A DNA stretch of 64,000 nt from Nonomuraea sp. NBC_00507 (GCF_036013525.1 NZ_CP107853.1:4650001-4714000), one strand, 5' to 3'; counted from the first letter of the stretch, positions 36,182 to 44,877 are shown. The notes: generated by a model from the letters alone, not told the origin. Numbers and translations: made by a program.

Positions 36182-36820
36182 ATGCCCACACGCACAGGAA
36201 GACCGCCCAAGATCTCTCGGGCGGACATCGTGGCCGCCGCTCTCCGAGTGATCGAGGAAGGCGGGGTGGGCGTGCTCACCATGCGCAGGCTGGCCAGGGA
36301 GGTCGGCAGCACGGCGATGGCGATCTACCACCACGTGCGCGACAAGGAGGAACTGCTCCTCCTGCTACTCGACGACTACGTTGCCGGAATCACGCGGCCC
36401 GAGCTGCCGGAGGAGCCGCGCGAGCGCATGGTGGCCGCCGCCATGGCCATGCATGAGGCGGTGTCCGGGTGTCCATGGGCCGTGGACGTGCTCAGGGCCG
36501 ACGACCTGATGTCGGTGAGGGCACTGTGGTATCCGGAGCGAATCGTCGACGCCGCTATATGTGCAGGGCTGACGATGGAGGAGGCCGTGGACGCGTACCG
36601 GATCATCTGGCACTACACGGCGGGCGAGATCGGCGGCCGGGCGGCGGCGCGGAGGCGGCGGGAGGAGGGCGGGAGCACCCATCGAGAGCGGGTGTTCGCC
36701 GAGCTGGACGCTGAGGAGTTCCCCCGGCTGAGCGAGGTGGCCGCGCGATGGGAGGAGCTGACCGCCCGCGACACCTACGCCAAGGGTGTGCGCGCCCTCG
36801 TGAACGGGCTTCTCCCGTAA
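36182..36820 (+). CDS. TetR-family regulator of the adjacent MFS exporter
   Basis: A 212-residue regulator. Its N-terminal HTH reads RADIVAAALRVIEEGGVGVLTMRRLAREVG then STAMAIYHHVRDKEELL, the TetR(class) form with YHHV. The C-terminal domain is like that of tetracycline-repressor-type proteins (ligand unknown). It diverges from the MFS exporter with an operator-like palindrome between them, the standard arrangement for local repression. Confidence 0.9.
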   Translation: MPTRTGRPPKISRADIVAAALRVIEEGGVGVLTMRRLAREVGSTAMAIYHHVRDKEELLLLLLDDYVAGITRPELPEEPRERMVAAAMAMHEAVSGCPWAVDVLRADDLMSVRALWYPERIVDAAICAGLTMEEAVDAYRIIWHYTAGEIGGRAAARRRREEGGSTHRERVFAELDAEEFPRLSEVAARWEELTARDTYAKGVRALVNGLLP

Positions 36821-37052
36821 AGCGTCGCCGCCAGGGGGCGTGCTTTGCTGGAGAACATCAGCGCCGACCGTGGCACGCGCGGTCCGACGACTCCGGCGGA
36901 ACCCCGCTTCTGGGCTGACCAGGTAGGAAGCGGTATGTGCGATGTCCGGCTGCCACGCTGGGCGAGCGCCCGCCGATCCGGCGCCTCCACCTTGCGCAGC
37001 GGGAACCTGAACGACGGTTGCGGGGGTATGGCGGCGGTGATGTCGATGAGAT

Positions 37053-37658
37053 TTAGTCCGGCGACTCCTCGTCAGCCGGGATGGTGAAGAGGCGGATGTG
37101 CACGGGGCGGGCGTCCGAAGGAGCGTCCTCCGGGCGGTGCCGGGTGTACCGGAGGAGCAGGGCGACGTACTCGTCGTGGAAGGCGTTCAGCTCCTCTTTC
37201 GTCATGTGGGCCAGCCCTCTCGAGCCCTTCGTCCAGTCCGGGTCGGCGCGATAGGCGGCGGGGAAGCGGTCCATCAAGGCACGGTCGTCCTCGTAGCCGA
37301 TCCGGTGGAACTCCATCAGGACCGCGCGGTCTTCGGGGGCGAGCTGGTCGGGGTGGGGGGCGCGCAGGTCGCGCGGGCCCGAGGCGCGGCGCCACCAGCG
37401 TTCCCGGCCTGAGGAGCGTTCGGGGATCTCCTCGATGAAGCCGTACTTCTCCAGCTGGCGCAGGTGGTAGCTGGTGGTACCGGTCTTCGCGCCGAGCAGT
37501 TCGCCGAGGGTGGTCGAGGTGGCGGAGCCGTGGATGTTGAGGTGGGTCAGCATGCGGCGGCGCATTGGGTGGGCCAGGGCCTTGAGTCGGCCGGGGTCGC
37601 TGAGCATGAACGGCTTGTCGAGGTCCTGCGCCTCGTGCGTCGTCTCCTCATCCTCCAT
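37053..37658 (-). CDS. winged-helix (ArsR-like) transcriptional regulator
   Basis: A 201-residue protein. DPGRLKALAHPMRRRMLTHLNIHG and TSTTLGELLGAKTGTTSYHLRQLEKYGFIEE form an ArsR-type winged helix, followed by RERWWRRA at the wing. The C-terminal 110 residues form an unassigned helical region seen in actinobacterial HTH_20-type regulators. There are no cysteine metal ligands of the classic ArsR kind. It diverges from the hydrolase at 37738 over 79 bp containing two copies of TCTGCAGAC, the likely operator. The 230 bp downstream contain nothing I recognise. Confidence 0.85.
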   Translation of the reverse strand: MEDEETTHEAQDLDKPFMLSDPGRLKALAHPMRRRMLTHLNIHGSATSTTLGELLGAKTGTTSYHLRQLEKYGFIEEIPERSSGRERWWRRASGPRDLRAPHPDQLAPEDRAVLMEFHRIGYEDDRALMDRFPAAYRADPDWTKGSRGLAHMTKEELNAFHDEYVALLLRYTRHRPEDAPSDARPVHIRLFTIPADEESPD

Positions 37659-37687
37659 GAGGAGCAGGCTAGTACTCGAGAACGATA

Positions 37688-37724
37688 TCTGCAGACATTG
37701 CTTTGCCGATGTTTCTCTGCAGAC
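37688..37724. promoter_or_regulatory. paired TCTGCAGAC sites, candidate operator
   Basis: TCTGCAGAC occurs at 37688-37696 and again at 37716-37724, 28 bp apart start to start. The core TCTGCAGA is palindromic. Both copies lie between the divergent regulator and hydrolase genes and suit dimer binding by the winged-helix regulator. Confidence 0.55.
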
Positions 37725-37737
37725 TAGTCTCTGTCAT

Positions 37738-39162
37738 ATGCGAAAGATCTTTGCGGCCGTCGCGATGGCCGCCACGGTGTTAGGGGCCCTCCCGTCGGCC
37801 GCGGGAGCGAGAGCCTATGATCCAGGCCTGCCCGGCCTGCCCGCAGACCTGGTGGCGCAGGATGTGAGCTTCCGCGGCAGCGGCGGGTTGGACCTGCGGG
37901 GTAGCGTGATCAGCCCCGCGAACGCCCGGCCCGGGCGGGCCGGGCTCGTCCTGGTCCACGGCGCCGGGGCCGGGACACCCAGGGAGAAGCTGCTGGCCGA
38001 GGCCGTGGCCTTCGCCCGGCAGGGGTTGTCGGTGCTGGTCCACGACAAGCGCTCGGAAGGGTACTCGCTGTTCACGAGGTCCTACTCGCAGTTGGCGGAC
38101 GACACTCTGGCAGCAGTGGAACTGCTGAGGAAGCAGCCGGGAGTCGATCCCGGAAAGGTCGGTGTCTGGGGGCTCAGCGAGGGAGGATGGGTGGCGCCGC
38201 TCGCGGCCAGCCGCTCCAAGGACATCGCGTTCGTGGTGGTCGTGGGGGCCAACTCCCTGCAACCGTTGCGCCAGCAGGCCTGGGCGGTGGCCGCCGGGCT
38301 GCGGAAGGCAGGCGTGGAGGGGTCGCTCGTGGAGCGAACCGAGCCGACCCTGTATCGGGCGATCGCCGCCGGTGGGATGTTCCCCGAGCCGTACTACGAC
38401 GCTGAGGCGGTTCTCATGCGGGTACGACAGCCGGTGCTGGCCATCTGGGGGGTGCATGACTTGCTGACCCCGCCCAGGGAAACGCCGCCGGTGTTCGCCG
38501 CGGCGCTGGAAAGGGGCGGCAACAAGACGTACACGCTCCGGTTCTTCGCCGATGCCGATCACGCGGCCCATCGGACGCCGGACGGCGGAGTGACGCGGTT
38601 GCCCGAACTCGCTCCCGGATACGCGGAGCTGGTCGGGAGCTGGGTGGGCGAGGCGACGTCCGGGAGTGCTCCCGTGGCGCGGATCTCCGGGCCCGCGCCC
38701 GTCCAGGCGGACGACTCCGTGGGGGTGCCGCCGGCCGAGTGGTGGGAGTCGGCGCTGGTCCAGGCCGTGGCGCTGGTGATGCTTGTGGTGGCGTTCGGCG
38801 GATATCCGGTGGTCGCCCTCGTTCGGCGGGTCCGGGGACGGCGGGACGTGGAGGTGGTCAAGGCGGCCCGTACTGCCTGCGCCGCCGGGCTCGCCGTCGT
38901 CGCCGGGGCGTTCTCGTACGTGTTCTACGTGGTCATGACGGGCGGGAAGCTGGCCGCGCCCGGGCCGCTGGCGGCGGGACGGCCGGTGGTGTGGCTCGCG
39001 CTGCAGGCACTCGCCGTGCTCACCGTGGTGGCGGCCGTCATGACAGGGGTGCGGTGGCGGCGGATCGCCGCTACGGGCGAGAGGGTACGCCTGGGGCTCG
39101 TGGTCGCCGGTGGCGCGGTGTTCCTGCTGTGGGCGCTGTACTGGGGACTGCTGCTTCCTTGA
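37738..39162 (+). CDS. secreted/membrane alpha/beta hydrolase with C-terminal TM domain
   Basis: A 474-residue protein. A signal peptide (MRKIFAAVAMAATVLGALPSAAGA) leads to an alpha/beta hydrolase domain with VLVHGAGAGTPREK (oxyanion), GVWGLSEGGW (nucleophile Ser), a D in VHDLLTPP and a His in ADADHAAHR. After residue 330 four hydrophobic segments anchor the C-terminus in the membrane. The final codons run straight into the IS605 element, whose terminal TTGAC provides the TGA stop, so the natural C-terminus may have been longer. It is regulated, probably, by the divergent wHTH gene. Confidence 0.82.
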   Translation: MRKIFAAVAMAATVLGALPSAAGARAYDPGLPGLPADLVAQDVSFRGSGGLDLRGSVISPANARPGRAGLVLVHGAGAGTPREKLLAEAVAFARQGLSVLVHDKRSEGYSLFTRSYSQLADDTLAAVELLRKQPGVDPGKVGVWGLSEGGWVAPLAASRSKDIAFVVVVGANSLQPLRQQAWAVAAGLRKAGVEGSLVERTEPTLYRAIAAGGMFPEPYYDAEAVLMRVRQPVLAIWGVHDLLTPPRETPPVFAAALERGGNKTYTLRFFADADHAAHRTPDGGVTRLPELAPGYAELVGSWVGEATSGSAPVARISGPAPVQADDSVGVPPAEWWESALVQAVALVMLVVAFGGYPVVALVRRVRGRRDVEVVKAARTACAAGLAVVAGAFSYVFYVVMTGGKLAAPGPLAAGRPVVWLALQALAVLTVVAAVMTGVRWRRIAATGERVRLGLVVAGGAVFLLWALYWGLLLP

Positions 39163-39330
39163 CGTGCTCCTCCCCATGAATGGAGAGGATTCTCATGGCC
39201 GCTACGCCGCCACCCCGTGCGGGGTGGTGCGGGTAGTCCCGCCATGAGGTGCTTGACGCTTCACCGGCCCCAATACCGCAGGGCCTCCACGCCCGGTGAC
39301 CGCCCGTCCGGCGGCTGAGTTGTACCGATG
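39160..39330 (-). ncRNA. predicted omega RNA of TnpB
   Basis: In IS605 elements the tnpB 3' end and the right-end hairpin are transcribed as the guide (omega/re) RNA of TnpB, with the guide taken from flanking DNA. By position that RNA would run on the minus strand through the hairpin at 39168-39189 and into the hydrolase gene. The ends are inferred, not seen. Confidence 0.4.
39168..39189. repeat. right-end hairpin of the IS605 element
   Basis: TCCTCCCCA and TGGAGAGGA pair with one mismatch around a TGAA loop, just inside the right end. This is the structure expected to be bound by TnpA and to lie in the omega RNA. Confidence 0.6.
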
Positions 39331-40527
39331 CAGCTGGGTGCGGGCGGCGTTGACGTCGGCGTTGCCGATCCACCCGCATGCGGTGTTGTTGCACACGAAC
39401 CGGGACTGACTCTCGCGGGAGCCTTCGATGATCGTGTGGCAGGCGTGGCATTCCTGGCTGGTGCCCGGCGCCGGGACGAGGACGACCTTGCCGCCCCTGT
39501 CGGTGGCCTTGTAGGTGAGGAACTCGGCGGTGCGCGCCCATGCCTGTCCGGCGATGGCCCGGTTCAGGCTGCGTTTTTGGGCGACGTTCGTGCCCGGCTG
39601 TTCGATGGTGCCGGAGGCGGAGGCCATCATGTTCGTGACCTTGAGGTCTTCCAGCACAATGACGGAGAACCGGTCGGTGAGCTCGGCGGTGGTTCGGTGC
39701 TGCCAGTCGATGGCCCGGCGTTTGGCTTTCGCGCGCAGGCGGGCGATCTGGTCGTAGGTGTGCTTCAGCCGGTTACTGGTGGGCCGGCCGGGTTTGGCCG
39801 CTCGTTTCTGGCGGGCGGCTTTGCGTTCCAGGCGGAGCAGCCGCTGCTGTTCCCCGCCGGTCAGCCATTCTTTACGGTGGAAGATCTTCTCTCCGGTGGA
39901 CAGCGCCAACGGCACGGCGATGCCCCGGTCGATCGCGGTGTGCGGCCCCGTGTGCGGGGCGGGCACCGGCTGCTCGGTCTGGATCCGGAACACGATGTGC
40001 CACCCGCCTGCCTCCTTCACCAGCCGCGCCCCGGTGATCCTCCCATCCGGGCCGCCCTTCGTGACCCCCGGCAGGTCCTTGGTCCACCGGAAGCGGACCC
40101 GGCCGAGTTTGGGGATATTGACCGCGCCCCACCGCCGGGTGATCCGGGTGACGTTCAGGTCCCGCCCCTGGGGGACATCGACGGCCATCCGGGAGCGGAA
40201 CCGGCTCTTGAACGTGGGGCGCCCGGCCGGGTGATCGGGGTTGAAGAAGTTCGCCCACGCCTGCCGGTAGGTCTTCAGCACGGCCTGCGCCGCCTGGGCG
40301 GGCAGATCCTTGAGCCAGTCGATCTCCTTGCGGGCGGCCCGGATGGCCTCGTCGCACTGGGCGAGGGAGGCGAACCGGCCCTGCCGGAAGGTGAAGAACT
40401 CGTGCAGCAGGTTCCACAGCGTGCGCGCGTTATGCGCCTGACCGTCCAACACGGCGCTCTGCCGCTGGTCCAACTCCAGGCGGGCGACATGAGCACGGTT
40501 GCGTTTCTCCAGCCCCACGCGGCTCAT
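39202..40527 (-). CDS. tnpB: RNA-guided endonuclease TnpB
   Basis: A 441-residue IS200/IS605 OrfB protein of full length. The split RuvC site is intact: Asp in HTAIDRGIAVPLALS (about 200), Glu in VIVLEDLKVTN (about 293) and Asp in GNADVNAARTQ (about 391). A zinc ribbon CHAC...CNNTAC (about 360-384) sits between the last two. The N-terminal arm contains the usual YRQAWANFFN...GRPTFKSRF. TnpB cuts DNA guided by RNA from the element end. The start codon is 15 bp from that of tnpA. Nothing suggests inactivation. Confidence 0.93.
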   Translation of the reverse strand: MSRVGLEKRNRAHVARLELDQRQSAVLDGQAHNARTLWNLLHEFFTFRQGRFASLAQCDEAIRAARKEIDWLKDLPAQAAQAVLKTYRQAWANFFNPDHPAGRPTFKSRFRSRMAVDVPQGRDLNVTRITRRWGAVNIPKLGRVRFRWTKDLPGVTKGGPDGRITGARLVKEAGGWHIVFRIQTEQPVPAPHTGPHTAIDRGIAVPLALSTGEKIFHRKEWLTGGEQQRLLRLERKAARQKRAAKPGRPTSNRLKHTYDQIARLRAKAKRRAIDWQHRTTAELTDRFSVIVLEDLKVTNMMASASGTIEQPGTNVAQKRSLNRAIAGQAWARTAEFLTYKATDRGGKVVLVPAPGTSQECHACHTIIEGSRESQSRFVCNNTACGWIGNADVNAARTQLHRYNSAAGRAVTGRGGPAVLGPVKRQAPHGGTTRTTPHGVAA

Positions 40528-40542
40528 TCTATCGTTTGGTGT

Positions 40543-40974
40543 ATGTCACCGCGATGGGAACCGAACCCCGACATCAGAACCGGACGTCACTGCGTCAACG
40601 ACCTGACGGCACATTTGGTGTTTGTCACGAAATATCGGCGGGACGCCTTCACCGGCCCGATGCTGGAACGCTGCGGACAGATCATGAAAGAGGTGTGCGA
40701 GAAGTTCGACTCCGAGCTGACCGATTTCACCGGCGCACACGACCACGTTCACCTCCTGGTCCGCTACCCGCCCAAGGTCGCTCTGTCCTGCCTCGTCAAC
40801 TCTCTCAAAGGTGTCTCGGCCCGCTACCTGCGCCAGGAATACGGCGCTCACGTCCGCACACACCTATGGGGCGGGCACTTCTGGTCCCGCTCCTACTACG
40901 CAGGCTCGACGGGCGACGCGAGCCTCGCCATCGTCCGCACCTACCTCCAGTCCCAGGACCAGCCTCAGAAATGA
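40543..40974 (+). CDS. tnpA: IS200/IS605 transposase TnpA (Y1 HUH)
   Basis: A 143-residue single-strand transposase. The HUH motif is HVH at about 68-70 in FTGAHDHVHLLVRYPP. The catalytic Tyr is in FWSRSYYAGSTGDAS near the C-terminus, followed by the helix IVRTYLQSQ. VFVTKYRRDAFT at residues 26-37 is the conserved beginning. It excises and inserts the element as ssDNA by recognising the end hairpins. Full length with both motifs, so probably active. Confidence 0.93.
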   Translation: MSPRWEPNPDIRTGRHCVNDLTAHLVFVTKYRRDAFTGPMLERCGQIMKEVCEKFDSELTDFTGAHDHVHLLVRYPPKVALSCLVNSLKGVSARYLRQEYGAHVRTHLWGGHFWSRSYYAGSTGDASLAIVRTYLQSQDQPQK

Positions 40975-41015
40975 GACAAGACCAGACGTGGTCACGACCG
41001 GTTCCAAAGCGCGGG

Positions 41016-41708
41016 TCAGGGCACGCTCAGGCCCTTGGGGGCCTTCCCGCGCGGGCCTACACCTCCCGCCTGAAGGCGGGAGCACTGGCCCGCACCTCGG
41101 TAGAGCGAGTAGTCGGCCGGTCGCTTGCGCTCGAACTCGATGCTCACGTGGCCGACCACCTTCCCCCACGCCTCCTTGCCCTTGCACGACGTCTCCTCCA
41201 GGCCGCCCACGATGGCTGTCTCGATGCCCCCGAAGATGGACTTTGCGCTTCTCGGTCTTGGGGCGGTCAGGCAACTGCCGCGCTTGTACGCCGGGCGGAC
41301 CTTCGTGGCGTCCTCACCGGGGCCGACGCAGAGATACGAGCCGTTCCGCTTGAAGGCGTACGACCAGATCCTGCGCTCGCACGCCTTCTTGGTCTTGGTG
41401 AAGGAGCGGATCTTACCGGGGCCGTGGGTGTCGTAGCAGGCCCGTTCCTGGACGTCGCCGTCCTCGATGAGCGTGCAGTCGCCGACGCGTAGGACGCCGC
41501 CGCCCTTGCCGGCGTCACCCGGGTGCGGGCCGACGCGGTCGCGCAGGCAGGCCGTCTGGGAGCCCGCCGGGGTGTCCAGCCACCCGTCGGAGTCGCGCGG
41601 GCACTTCACGTCCCCCTGGGCTCGCGCCACGATGCGGATGATCCGCCCCCCGGCCGCCGCCGCAGAGCAGGCGACCAGTGTCGGGACCTGGGCGTCCAGC
41701 TTGGGCAC
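41016..41708 (-). pseudogene. Cys-rich LppU-like secreted protein, both ends damaged
   Basis: About 230 codons with regularly spaced cysteines: TLVACSAAAAGGRIIRIV, DVKCPRDSDGWLD, SQTACLRDRVGPHPGD, LRVGDCTLI, ERACYD and SYLCVGPGED. The pattern resembles the repeated LppU-type domains of actinobacterial lipoproteins. Upstream the frame has a TGA after a Pro/Ser-rich linker, so the signal/linker part is separated; GTG 41708 is the only local start. At the other end the last ~25 codons (after DYSLYRG) come from the IS605 left end. Export and function are unproven. Confidence 0.55.
41063..41082. repeat. left-end hairpin of the IS605 element
   Basis: CTCCCGCC and GGCGGGAG form a perfect 8-bp stem with a TGAA loop beyond the tnpA stop, at the place of the left-end hairpin recognised by TnpA. 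Confidence 0.65.
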
Positions 41709-41845
41709 CCGTACATCCTGGCACTGGCCCTGCGCTCAGGCACTTGGCTGGCTGGGGGAGGGTGGCGGGCTCGGCTGGGAGGGGGCCGCCGTCGCCCTCG
41801 GGGCGTCGGCGTCCCCGGTGTCAGAGTGCCCCGGGCCCCATCGGC

Positions 41846-42240
41846 GCTGCACGACGTGCCGTCGGCGGACTCGTACCCAGTGAGGGTGTCGCCGGCGCGG
41901 GTCAGCCGCAGCCAGCGCGGCGATTGCTGGGAGACGCCGCCCGGCCGGCCATGTCGTGGGTGAAGTTGTGCTGCATCCGCACCCCGTGCTCGCCGGTCAT
42001 CATCACCGCCGCGTAGGCAGAGCCCTGCTTGGTGCTCTCCTTGATCATGATTCCGGCCTTCGCCCACGGCACGAGCCCGGCGATCTCGTTCCGCACCCAT
42101 GGGGTGACGTCGGGCTTGAAGTCCGCACAACGCTTCGCCGCCCTCATGGGTAGTGCCGTCCTGAGCCGGTCGGCTGTCACCATCTTGACCACGGCGCCCG
42201 CCGCCGCAGGCACATGCTGGGATAAGCCAACCCAGTACAC
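41846..42240 (-). pseudogene. lectin-like (DUF1349-type) domain remnant, frameshifted
   Basis: VPWAKAGIMIKESTKQGSAYAA and VMMTGEHGVRMQHNFTHDMAG are followed, after a frame change near 41930, by SPRWLRLTRAGDTLTGYESADGT. Together they form the concanavalin-like domain often attached to actinobacterial ABC-transporter permeases and secreted proteins. The N-terminal portion before 42240 and the remaining protein are absent. The 215 bp between it and the response regulator (42241-42455) show nothing I can assign. Confidence 0.6.
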
Positions 42241-42455
42241 CTCTGGGGGCAGGCTGGCCTAGCAGAAGCGGGTGACCTTTAACACCGGCCAGCGTCGCTA
42301 CAACCACTCGGTATACGTCGACTTGGACAGGCTCTGCTGATTCTGTCCAGGCCGCTCTCCCGGATTCCCAGAGGGAAAGTGGAATCCGGGGCTTGGTGTC
42401 AACAGCGCGCCAAGCGTGGTTCTGGCACCCATTCCGGAATGCGTGCCCCGGAAGG

Positions 42456-43052
42456 TCACAGCCATCCCTTCTCCGTGGCCAGCCGTACGGCTTCCGCCCG
42501 GGTCCGCGCGCCGGTCTTGCCCATGGCGGAGGACAAGTGGTTACGCACCGTCCCCTCGGACAAGTGCAGGCGCCGCGCGATGTCGGCAACCGTGGCGGCG
42601 TTCATGACCTCGAGTTCGCGGGCGGTGAGTGGGCTGATGCCGCTGCTCAGCGATACGGCGGCCAGGTCGGGGTCTACGACGCGCAACCCGGCGTGCACCT
42701 TGCGCACGGCCTCGGCCAGGTGCTCGGGCTTGGTGTCCTTGACGACGAAGCCGGCCGCTCCGGCGGCCATCGCACGGGCCAGGTAACCGGGCCGGCCGAA
42801 GGTGGTCAGCATGATCACCCGGCAGTCCAGGCCGCGCAGTGCGGCGGCGGCCGCGAGGCCATCACCGCCCGGCATCTGGATGTCCAGCAGGACGACGTCG
42901 GGCCGGGCCGCGCGGGCGGCGTCGATCGCCTCGGACGCGGTGCCTGCCTGGCCGACCACCTCGATGTCGCGCTCCAGGCCGAGCAGGGCCGCCAGGGCGC
43001 CGCGCACGAGGGCCTGGTCGTCGACGAGCAGCACCCTGATCATCGCGGGCAC
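42456..43052 (-). CDS. NarL/FixJ-type response regulator
   Basis: A 198-residue two-domain regulator. The receiver has the acidic pair at 11-12 (VLLVDDQ), the phospho-acceptor Asp near 57 in VVLLDIQMPGGDG and Lys in FVVKDTKPEHL. The LuxR-type HTH begins LTARELEVMNAATVADIARRLHLSEGTVRNHLSSAM. It forms a pair with the histidine kinase whose 3' end it overlaps by 13 bp. The kinase-regulator pair precedes nothing else on this strand; ABC exporter genes lie upstream and are the probable target. It is closer to DesR-type than to DosR. Confidence 0.92.
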   Translation of the reverse strand: MPAMIRVLLVDDQALVRGALAALLGLERDIEVVGQAGTASEAIDAARAARPDVVLLDIQMPGGDGLAAAAALRGLDCRVIMLTTFGRPGYLARAMAAGAAGFVVKDTKPEHLAEAVRKVHAGLRVVDPDLAAVSLSSGISPLTARELEVMNAATVADIARRLHLSEGTVRNHLSSAMGKTGARTRAEAVRLATEKGWL

Positions 43053-44119
43053 TCGACGCGCAGGCGGTAGCCGCCGCCGGGCAGGGCGCCCGCCTCCAGG
43101 GTGCCTCCGACGTCACGCAGCCGCCTGGTCAGCCCGGCCAGCCCGTGCCCTGTGCCGTTGGCATCGCCGATGCCGTCGTCGGTGATGTCGATGAAGGCGG
43201 GGCCGAGTCGCACCTGGCAGCGGCTGGCCCGGCTGTGCTTGACCACGTTGGTCACCCCTTCGCGCAGGACGTAGGCGAAGACGCTTCGGTAACGGTCGGC
43301 CATCTGATCGGCCGCTGCCGGGAGGTCGGCCTGGATGCCTGCCGCGTTCAGCGCCGCGGCGGCATCGGCGAGCGCGGTCTCCATCGACAGCTGGTGCGTG
43401 GCGGCGACGGCTGCCCGTACGTCGGTGAGTGCCTGCCTGCCCAGCCCTTCGATGTCGGCCACCTCGGCGTGGATCTGCTCGTTGCCGTCGCCTTCCAGCA
43501 GGCGCCTGGCCAGGCCCGCTTTGACGGTGATCGTGGTCAGGGTGGAGCCGATCACATCGTGGAGGTCTCTGGACATGCGCTCGCGGTCTCGCAGTACGGC
43601 CAGTTCGGCGATGGTGGCGTTGGCATCGGCCAGCGCCCGGTTGGCGCGCCAGAGTCCGGCCAGCGCGACCGAGGAGAGCACGACGAGAAGGAAGATCATC
43701 GTGGTGCCGCGTCCGTCGGACTGGGACATGACCCCGGTCGCGATCGACGCCACGATGGCCGCCGTGGCCAAGCCGAACGCGACCGTCCACGGCAGCATGA
43801 AGCCGAAGATGGCCAGCGTGTAGCTGAGGTTCCACACGTGCTGGCCGTACATCAGGACCAGGGGAGCAGAAGCCGCGGCGGCGAGCACGCACAGCCCCAC
43901 ACGCCACATGAGGGGCCTGCCGATGGCCACGCCGACGCCGACCACGTAGCACGCGATGTAGACCGCGATCAGCAGCGTGTGGACGATCTCGCCCAGCCAC
44001 AGTGCCTTGGCCAGGTCGAGCCAAGGGGCGGTGAACAGCAGAGCGAAGATCCACCACGTTCTGGGGTGACGAAACGGCCAACTCATCGTCAACGGCCGAA
44101 GGGGCGGGGGAGTGGACAT
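43040..44119 (-). CDS. DesK-type sensor histidine kinase
   Basis: A 359-residue kinase. Four to five membrane segments occupy residues 25-155 with no separate sensor domain. MSRDLHDVIGSTLTTI holds the phospho-accepting His (about 187) of the HisKA_3 type. The ATPase part has EGVTNVVKHSRA (N box) and ITDDGIGDANGTGHGLAGL (G boxes). It likely senses membrane state or a drug at the membrane and phosphorylates the overlapping response regulator. It lies 29 bp downstream of the ABC permease gene, so all four genes are probably one operon. Confidence 0.92.
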   Translation of the reverse strand: MSTPPPLRPLTMSWPFRHPRTWWIFALLFTAPWLDLAKALWLGEIVHTLLIAVYIACYVVGVGVAIGRPLMWRVGLCVLAAAASAPLVLMYGQHVWNLSYTLAIFGFMLPWTVAFGLATAAIVASIATGVMSQSDGRGTTMIFLLVVLSSVALAGLWRANRALADANATIAELAVLRDRERMSRDLHDVIGSTLTTITVKAGLARRLLEGDGNEQIHAEVADIEGLGRQALTDVRAAVAATHQLSMETALADAAAALNAAGIQADLPAAADQMADRYRSVFAYVLREGVTNVVKHSRASRCQVRLGPAFIDITDDGIGDANGTGHGLAGLTRRLRDVGGTLEAGALPGGGYRLRVECPR

Positions 44120-44148
44120 CGGGTGAAAGCGTAGCTCCTATGCACCGC

Positions 44149-44877
44149 TCAGATTCGAGCGGCCTGTCGCCGGTGAAGGGCGATCACCGCGGCGCCCACG
44201 ACCACGAGCCACGCGACCATCACGGCGACGCCCAGTGGCTGGAACGGTGCGCCGCTGAGCTGGATCCTGGCGTTCTCGGCCAGCCAGTAACTGGGCAGAA
44301 CCTTGGCCAGGTCCGCCATGAAGGCGGGCAGTGCCTCGACGGGGATCCACAGGCCGCCGAGCATGGCCATCGGCAGGTAGACGGCCACGCCGGCGCCGCC
44401 GGCCTCGTCGGGCTTGACCGCCAGCCCGATGGCCAGGCCGATGACGCCGTACGGCAGAGCCCCTGGCCAGGTGGCGGCGATGAGCGCGAGCCACTGCCCG
44501 GCGGGCAGCTCGACGCCTTTGATCACCAGTCCGGCGAGGAAGACCAGCGCGATCGCGGGCAGCGCCATCGTCATCGCCACGACCACCTTGGCGGTCACGT
44601 ACCCCCAGCCGGGTAGTGGTGTGAGCCGCAGCTGCCTGTTCCACCCGGCCAGCCGCTCCTGGCCGACCCTGGTGCCGACCGCGATCGACACTGAGATCGC
44701 GGCGAACGCCGCCATGCTCACCATCATGTAGCGCGGCATGTCCAGGCCGCCGGGGCCCAGCCCGCCGAACACCTCGGACATGACCAGGAAGAACACCACC
44801 GGAAAGCCGATGGTGATCGCCAAGAAGGTGACGCTGCGCGCGAGGACCTTCAACTCGGTGACGACAAGGGTGATCAT
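44149..44877 (-). CDS. ABC-2 type exporter permease
   Basis: A 242-residue membrane protein with six predicted segments, of the DrrB/YhfI-type ABC-2 family. FLAITIGFPVVFFLVMSEVFG is the first segment, WNRQLRLTPLPGWGYVTAKV is the typical cytoplasmic loop and AMLGGLWIPVEALPAFM is the conserved motif before the last segments. Its GTG/ATG start overlaps the stop of the ATPase gene by 4 bp, so the two make one transporter. Substrate: probably a drug, lipid or peptide. Confidence 0.9.
   Translation of the reverse strand: MITLVVTELKVLARSVTFLAITIGFPVVFFLVMSEVFGGLGPGGLDMPRYMMVSMAAFAAISVSIAVGTRVGQERLAGWNRQLRLTPLPGWGYVTAKVVVAMTMALPAIALVFLAGLVIKGVELPAGQWLALIAATWPGALPYGVIGLAIGLAVKPDEAGGAGVAVYLPMAMLGGLWIPVEALPAFMADLAKVLPSYWLAENARIQLSGAPFQPLGVAVMVAWLVVVGAAVIALHRRQAARI

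Larger units (their letters stand above)
39159..41095. mobile_element. IS200/IS605-family element with divergent tnpA and tnpB
   Basis: A complete-looking IS605-type element. tnpB (minus) and tnpA (plus) diverge from a 15-bp spacer near 40535. Beyond the tnpB stop lies an imperfect hairpin (39168-39189) and the likely right end at TTGAC (39159-39163). Beyond tnpA lies a perfect 8-bp hairpin (41063-41082) near the likely left end. The exact left boundary is uncertain by about 10 bp. Both neighbouring genes, a hydrolase and a Cys-rich secreted protein, read convergently into it and lose their natural ends. There are no target duplications, as expected. Confidence 0.8.

Noticed and set aside
42456..44119. 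The two-component pair as the DosR/DosS of the island
   Set aside because: The kinase has a membrane domain without GAF/heme sensor text, and the pair overlaps an ABC exporter operon; it fits a DesK/DesR-type system.
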